NCBI RefSeq assembly: GCF_017301635.1
Contig: NZ_CP071091.1
Coordinates: forward strand, 6,088,001-6,152,000
Direction: 5' to 3'
Origin: Myxococcus landrumus
GTDB lineage: Bacteria; Myxococcota; Myxococcia; Myxococcales; Myxococcaceae
DNA: 64,000 bases
In this document: in pieces, positions 60,669 through 64,000 of the stretch
How positions within the stretch are numbered: position 1 is the first letter of the stretch
Layout: the number at the start of each line of letters is the position of its first letter
Made by a program: the position numbers and the translations under genes
The notes under the pieces: generated by a model
What the model saw: only the letters and a program-made list of their open reading frames with translations
Told to the model about the DNA's origin: nothing
The model's database searches: none

Positions 60669-62159
60669 ATGAAGATGTCATTGATTTCCATCGGGCTCAT
60701 GGCCGGGATGACCGGGGTCGGCTGCGCGGGTCTCGACGATGTCGAGGCGGACGCGACCACCCAGGACACCCAAGGCCTGGTCACCCAGGTCACCGGTACG
60801 AGCCCGACCACCTTCGTCACCGCAGCGGGCAACGTCACGACGCCTTTTGACCAGTCTTCCGCCTCCGTGGTGGCCTACACGCGGGATTCGACGACGGGAG
60901 CGTTCACGGCCTATCCGGGCACGGGTGCCGCGGATGGCACCATCTCCGTGCCGAACGTCCCGTCCGGCCGCATCTACCTGAAGCTGGGCCCGCGCTACCT
61001 GGTGAGCACCGACCGCACGTTCGACCTGGGCTCCACGGAGTGGGGCCGCAATGGCTCCTACGTCTCTCAGCCCACGCCCGTGACGGTGTCCGCCACCGGC
61101 CTGTCCCCCTGGCATCCGGCGGATCACCTGGACATGTATTCGTTGAACGCGGGTGCGTTCGGCTTCATGGGCGCCGCGGCCACGGGGCGCCCCCTCACCG
61201 GCGCCACGTCGGTCTCCGCGCTGAGCTTCAGTTACGCGGACATGACCCACCCGAAGCTGCTCAACAGCAGCCTTGGTGATGTCTTCTCCCTGGCACAACT
61301 GCGGTGGCAGACGACCGTGAATGGCGTGCCCTACCGCGCGATGCACAAAGTGCTCGACGCGAACGTGACGCTGGTGCCGGGCCAGTCCACCACCATCAAC
61401 GGAACCTTCACCCAGCCCGCGGCGACGGGCACCTTCGCGGTGGACTGGAGACGCTCCGCCTTCGAGGCCCTTCGCACCCAGGTGAACCCGAACGCGGTCA
61501 GCGCGTACAACGAGATTTTGATGTCCGCCCGGCCCGCGGCACTGAGCACGGCGGTCGCGTCCATGAGCGGGCCTCCCTTCCTCCTGAAGCTCAACCCCGA
61601 TGCGCAACAGACCGACATCGTCACGGGGGCCATGACCTACAACAATCCGCTCCCGGCGACGTGGCCGAAGGTCGCGAGTGCCACCGCGGGCTTCACGAAG
61701 AGCTACGCGCTGGGCACCGCAACTCCCTACATCATGAGCGTGGACATCCGCATCGACCAGGAGGCGAGCGCCTTCACCGCGGCGCCCGTGGAGCCCATCA
61801 TCGGGCCCGTGCAGGCGCCCCTGGTGAACACGCGTGGCGCGTTCCAGAACCTCACGGGTGTTGGGTTGGATGCCTCGCTGCGCTGGTCGAAGCCGCTGGT
61901 CGGAACCGCCACGAACTACGTGGTGAACATCTTCCGGCTGGGCACGTCCAACGGCGCCACCACCGCGACACGCGTGGCGATGCTGCACACGGACCTCCAG
62001 AGCGTGTACCTGCCCCCGAACGTGCTCCAGGCGGGCCAGACGTACTTCGCTGAAATCCAGAGCTGGTACCAGCCCGGCTCGAACCTGGCGACGAGCCCGT
62101 TCAAGCGCTCGCTGCCGCGCGCCCGCGCCAGCGTGCTCACTGGCACGTTCAGCCCGTAG
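60669..62159 (+). CDS. Lipoprotein with fibronectin-like C-terminal end
   Basis: 496 residues from ATG 60669. Lipoprotein signal with Gly-Val-Gly-Cys at about residue 19. The mature protein is rich in Thr, Ala, Gly and Val in strand-like runs. The last 100 residues resemble a fibronectin type III domain (ASLRWSKPLVGTATNYVVNIFRLG... ending in AGQTYFAEIQSWY). No enzyme motif. It is downstream of the Hint gene on the same strand but separated from it by a terminator, so it is probably expressed on its own. Confidence 0.78.
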   Translation: MKMSLISIGLMAGMTGVGCAGLDDVEADATTQDTQGLVTQVTGTSPTTFVTAAGNVTTPFDQSSASVVAYTRDSTTGAFTAYPGTGAADGTISVPNVPSGRIYLKLGPRYLVSTDRTFDLGSTEWGRNGSYVSQPTPVTVSATGLSPWHPADHLDMYSLNAGAFGFMGAAATGRPLTGATSVSALSFSYADMTHPKLLNSSLGDVFSLAQLRWQTTVNGVPYRAMHKVLDANVTLVPGQSTTINGTFTQPAATGTFAVDWRRSAFEALRTQVNPNAVSAYNEILMSARPAALSTAVASMSGPPFLLKLNPDAQQTDIVTGAMTYNNPLPATWPKVASATAGFTKSYALGTATPYIMSVDIRIDQEASAFTAAPVEPIIGPVQAPLVNTRGAFQNLTGVGLDASLRWSKPLVGTATNYVVNIFRLGTSNGATTATRVAMLHTDLQSVYLPPNVLQAGQTYFAEIQSWYQPGSNLATSPFKRSLPRARASVLTGTFSP

Positions 62160-62169
62160 TCGGTGAAGC

Positions 62170-62207
62170 CAGGGGAAGGGAGGGAGTCCGCTCCCTCTCT
62201 TCCCCTG
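62170..62207. terminator. Bidirectional hairpin between convergent lipoprotein and gluconokinase genes
   Basis: 17-bp stem CAGGGGAAGGGAGGGAG / CTCCCTCTCTTCCCCTG with one G-T mismatch and a tetraloop TCCG, filling the gap between the two stop codons. Confidence 0.8.
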
Positions 62208-62215
62208 AAGTTGCG

Positions 62216-62701
62216 TCAGACGCCCAATCCCTCACGGATGTTCCTCACCACCCTGTCGGGAGGTGGAGTGACGTCCACGGAGAGGGCGTCGTCGGGAACC
62301 TCCAGCGTGGCGAGCTGGCTCTCCAACAGCGAGGGCGGCATGAAGTGTCCTTGCCTGCGGGAGAGCCTTTGCGCGAGCACCTCTCGAGGGGCGTGGAGGT
62401 ACACCCAGCGCGTCTGGGCTGGGTCCACCGACAGGGCCGCGCGATAGGACTGCTTGAGCGCGGACGAGGCCAGCACCACGTCCTCACCCTTCGCCACCGC
62501 TGACTCCAGCTCGGCGCGCACGGCGGCGAGCCAGGGCCAGCGGTCCTCATCGGTGAGGGGACTGCCCGCCGCCATCTTCTCCACGTTGGCGTGCGGGTGC
62601 AGGTCGTCCGCGTCCAGGAAGCGCCAGCCGAGGCTCTGGGCCAGGGCCTTCCCCACGGTCGTCTTCCCGGCGCCCGACACTCCCATGACGATGACCACCA
62701 T
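62216..62701 (-). CDS. gntK: Gluconokinase
   Basis: 161 residues from ATG 62701 (AGGAGG 9 nt upstream). Walker A GVSGAGKTTVGKALA near the start, and the family signatures FLDADDLHPHANVEKMAAGSPLTDEDRWPWL and SALKQSYR... ending in the His/Arg region HFMPPSLLESQLATLE. Known: phosphorylates D-gluconate to 6-phosphogluconate, feeding the pentose phosphate or Entner-Doudoroff routes. No gluconate transporter or regulator nearby. Confidence 0.95.
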   Translation of the reverse strand: MVVIVMGVSGAGKTTVGKALAQSLGWRFLDADDLHPHANVEKMAAGSPLTDEDRWPWLAAVRAELESAVAKGEDVVLASSALKQSYRAALSVDPAQTRWVYLHAPREVLAQRLSRRQGHFMPPSLLESQLATLEVPDDALSVDVTPPPDRVVRNIREGLGV

Positions 62702-63010
62702 CCCTGACGGCCTCCTCGCACCGTGGACCTCCGGACATGGTGCGACGCCTCCTCTCCGCCCGCCACTCCCCTCCGTGACGATTGCCCACCGCCCCACGTC
62801 CCCGCGGGCATGGACGGATGTCCACTGCGTGCCGTCCGACGCCCTGACTGTCACGCGGACGTTGTCTCGTGGACGTCTCGTCGGGGCCCTGGCGTGCGCC
62901 GCCCCCAAGCGATGCGTGGCAATCGCTGACGGTGGCGCGCTTGGAGCAGGTGGAGCGCGCGGCGTATAAGACGAAGCCACCCGAACCACGCCGCAGGACA
63001 AACACCGCTC
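62702..63010. other. 309-bp divergent intergenic region, nothing recognised
   Basis: Between gntK (minus) and the edge peptidase gene (plus). The peptidase frame has a stop at 62927 and no start codon before GTG 63011, which fixes its start. No repeat or promoter could be assigned. Confidence 0.4.
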
Positions 63011-64000
63011 GTGACTCAGTTCGACCTTCGATGGTGCGTCCGCGAGGGCCAGACGCCTTGCTCGACACTGGTCAGGAGCACGGACCCCGCGCTGCCCTCT
63101 TCCGCCGTCGAGCCACTTCGCGAGTTGGAGGCCCATGCGCGCGACGCCGCCGCGTTCTTCGCGGACCTCGGCCTCGGCGACAGCACCGCCCATCCCGACC
63201 TCCTCCTCATCGCGAACCTCGCCGAGCCGAACGCGCGCAGCATCACCTCCGCCGATGAGCTCGGCGGGTGCGACGGAGCGCTCCGCGATTCATCGCTCTG
63301 CCAGGGACAAGGCGCCATCCTGTTCGGCGTGCGCGCCAGACAGCTCTGCACCGATGCGGACGTCGTCACGCACGAGCTCTCCCATGTCTGGATGCGCCCG
63401 ATGCTCGGGGAGCGCCGCTGGTTGCTCGACGCCGCGGGCACCTCCAACGACCCGGCGCTCATCAAGGAAGGGCTCGCGGACTTCCATGCCGCGCTGAAGA
63501 CAGGAGACCCTCTCTGGGGCGAGCACTCCGCGCTCCCCACGGAGGCGGCCCGCTCCCTTCGTGTGAAGGTCTCCTTTCCGGAAGCCCGCACTGGCTTCGC
63601 CCATGCGGATTCGCTCGCCCTCTCCAGCGCGCTGTGGGAGGTGCACTCGCACGCAAAGGCACGCTTCGTCCAAGGCCTCACGCGCTACCTCGTCCAGACC
63701 TCCTCGCCTCCGACAGCCCTCGCGCCATGGGCCCGAGGGCTCGCGGTCGAGCTCGAGAAGCAGGACCCCGCGCTCGCCGCGACCTGGCTCCGGACAGCGG
63801 GGCGGCATGGACTCCTGCTGGAGGAGCGCGTGCTCGACCTCCGCGTCGGCGAGATGACCCGCGCCGCCTCGGATGCGTTCCTGGTGCCGGGGCGACGGGA
63901 TGTGCCAGAGGCTTCGGTGCCGCGCTCGGTCCTCCAGTTCCGAGGAGACTCACCGACCGAGGGGAAGGCCCTGCTCGCGCTGCGAGCCGGGCCCCACGCC
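63011..64000 (+). CDS. Zinc-metallopeptidase-like protein, cut by the right edge
   Basis: 330 codons are visible from GTG 63011, open to the window end. GTG 63011 is the first start codon after an in-frame stop at 62927. A zinc site VVTHELSHVWM (HExxH) is followed after about 30 residues by KEGLADFHAAL, which could supply the third ligand Glu, as in gluzincins. I see no signal peptide at this start, so it may be cytoplasmic. The family is unassigned; the C-terminus lies outside the window. Confidence 0.78.
   Translation, partial: MTQFDLRWCVREGQTPCSTLVRSTDPALPSSAVEPLRELEAHARDAAAFFADLGLGDSTAHPDLLLIANLAEPNARSITSADELGGCDGALRDSSLCQGQGAILFGVRARQLCTDADVVTHELSHVWMRPMLGERRWLLDAAGTSNDPALIKEGLADFHAALKTGDPLWGEHSALPTEAARSLRVKVSFPEARTGFAHADSLALSSALWEVHSHAKARFVQGLTRYLVQTSSPPTALAPWARGLAVELEKQDPALAATWLRTAGRHGLLLEERVLDLRVGEMTRAASDAFLVPGRRDVPEASVPRSVLQFRGDSPTEGKALLALRAGPHA

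Overview
The window is a gene-dense stretch of very high-GC chromosomal DNA with strong G/C bias at third codon positions, many lipoproteins, and Myxococcus-type gene content. The best taxonomic marker is a complete pomY-pomZ-pomX cell-division locus (36.2-40.4 kb, minus strand). Its functional residues sit at the numbers I recall for Myxococcus xanthus (PomZ K66, D90, K268; PomX K13, R15). I infer a myxobacterium of the Myxococcus/Corallococcus/Pyxidicoccus group. I saw no rRNA, tRNA, CRISPR array, insertion sequence or prophage. The region reads as stable chromosome.

Layout. 0-2 kb: end of a gene cut by the window, a STAS-like protein, a small lipoprotein and a helical-repeat protein. 2-7.2 kb: tetR-MFP-RND efflux operon with two operator-like palindromes. 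7.2-14.4 kb: DUF2293 protein, RNase Z, a lipoprotein, an alpha/beta hydrolase, an amidohydrolase and a DUF4139 protein. 14.5-18.4 kb: a 730-residue protein I cannot place, a lipoprotein and a DUF4286-like protein. 18.4-25.3 kb: GNAT acetyltransferase, Ohr with an OhrR-like box, a P-domain subtilase, a short HipA kinase with DUF3037 partner, a lipoprotein, an EEP-family enzyme and a J-domain protein. 25.4-36.1 kb: M1 aminopeptidase with HEAT-like repeats, a three-PAS histidine kinase, a 55-residue protein, TspO, a DUF924 protein, then a CHASE2 cyclase / SH3 / M48 protease operon. 36.2-41.5 kb: pomX-pomZ-pomY and an XRE regulator. 41.6-51.3 kb: desaturase with AraC regulator, PLD-like protein with GST, TetR with two aldehyde dehydrogenases, ABC-F ATPase and a zinc alcohol dehydrogenase. 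51.3-53.7 kb: a small hypothetical, a B3/B4-domain protein and a phosphotransferase-fold kinase. 53.8-62.2 kb: four exported proteins (astacin with FG-GAP propeller, about 14-blade propeller lipoprotein, Hint-domain protein, a further lipoprotein). 62.2-64 kb: gluconokinase and a zinc-peptidase-like gene running off the edge.

How genes work together. PomXYZ is a positioning system: PomZ is a ParA/MinD ATPase on the nucleoid, PomX activates it and builds the cluster, and PomY recruits FtsZ at midcell. The efflux operon and the two aldehyde dehydrogenases are each placed under a local TetR gene with similar CTGACC..GGTCAG palindromes; in both cases the predicted promoter puts the transcript start at or next to the start codon. 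The cyclase operon links an envelope sensor to an exported SH3-like protein and a lipoprotein protease. Intrinsic hairpins close many units, yet six convergent pairs are only 6-12 bp apart with no room for a terminator.

Most notable for follow-up: the pom locus with winged-helix-like ends on PomZ and PomY and a duplicated 38-bp element upstream; the unplaced 730-residue protein; the exported Hint-domain protein; the subtilase with an N-terminal P-domain and no signal peptide; and the intercistronic hairpin between the two aldehyde dehydrogenase genes.
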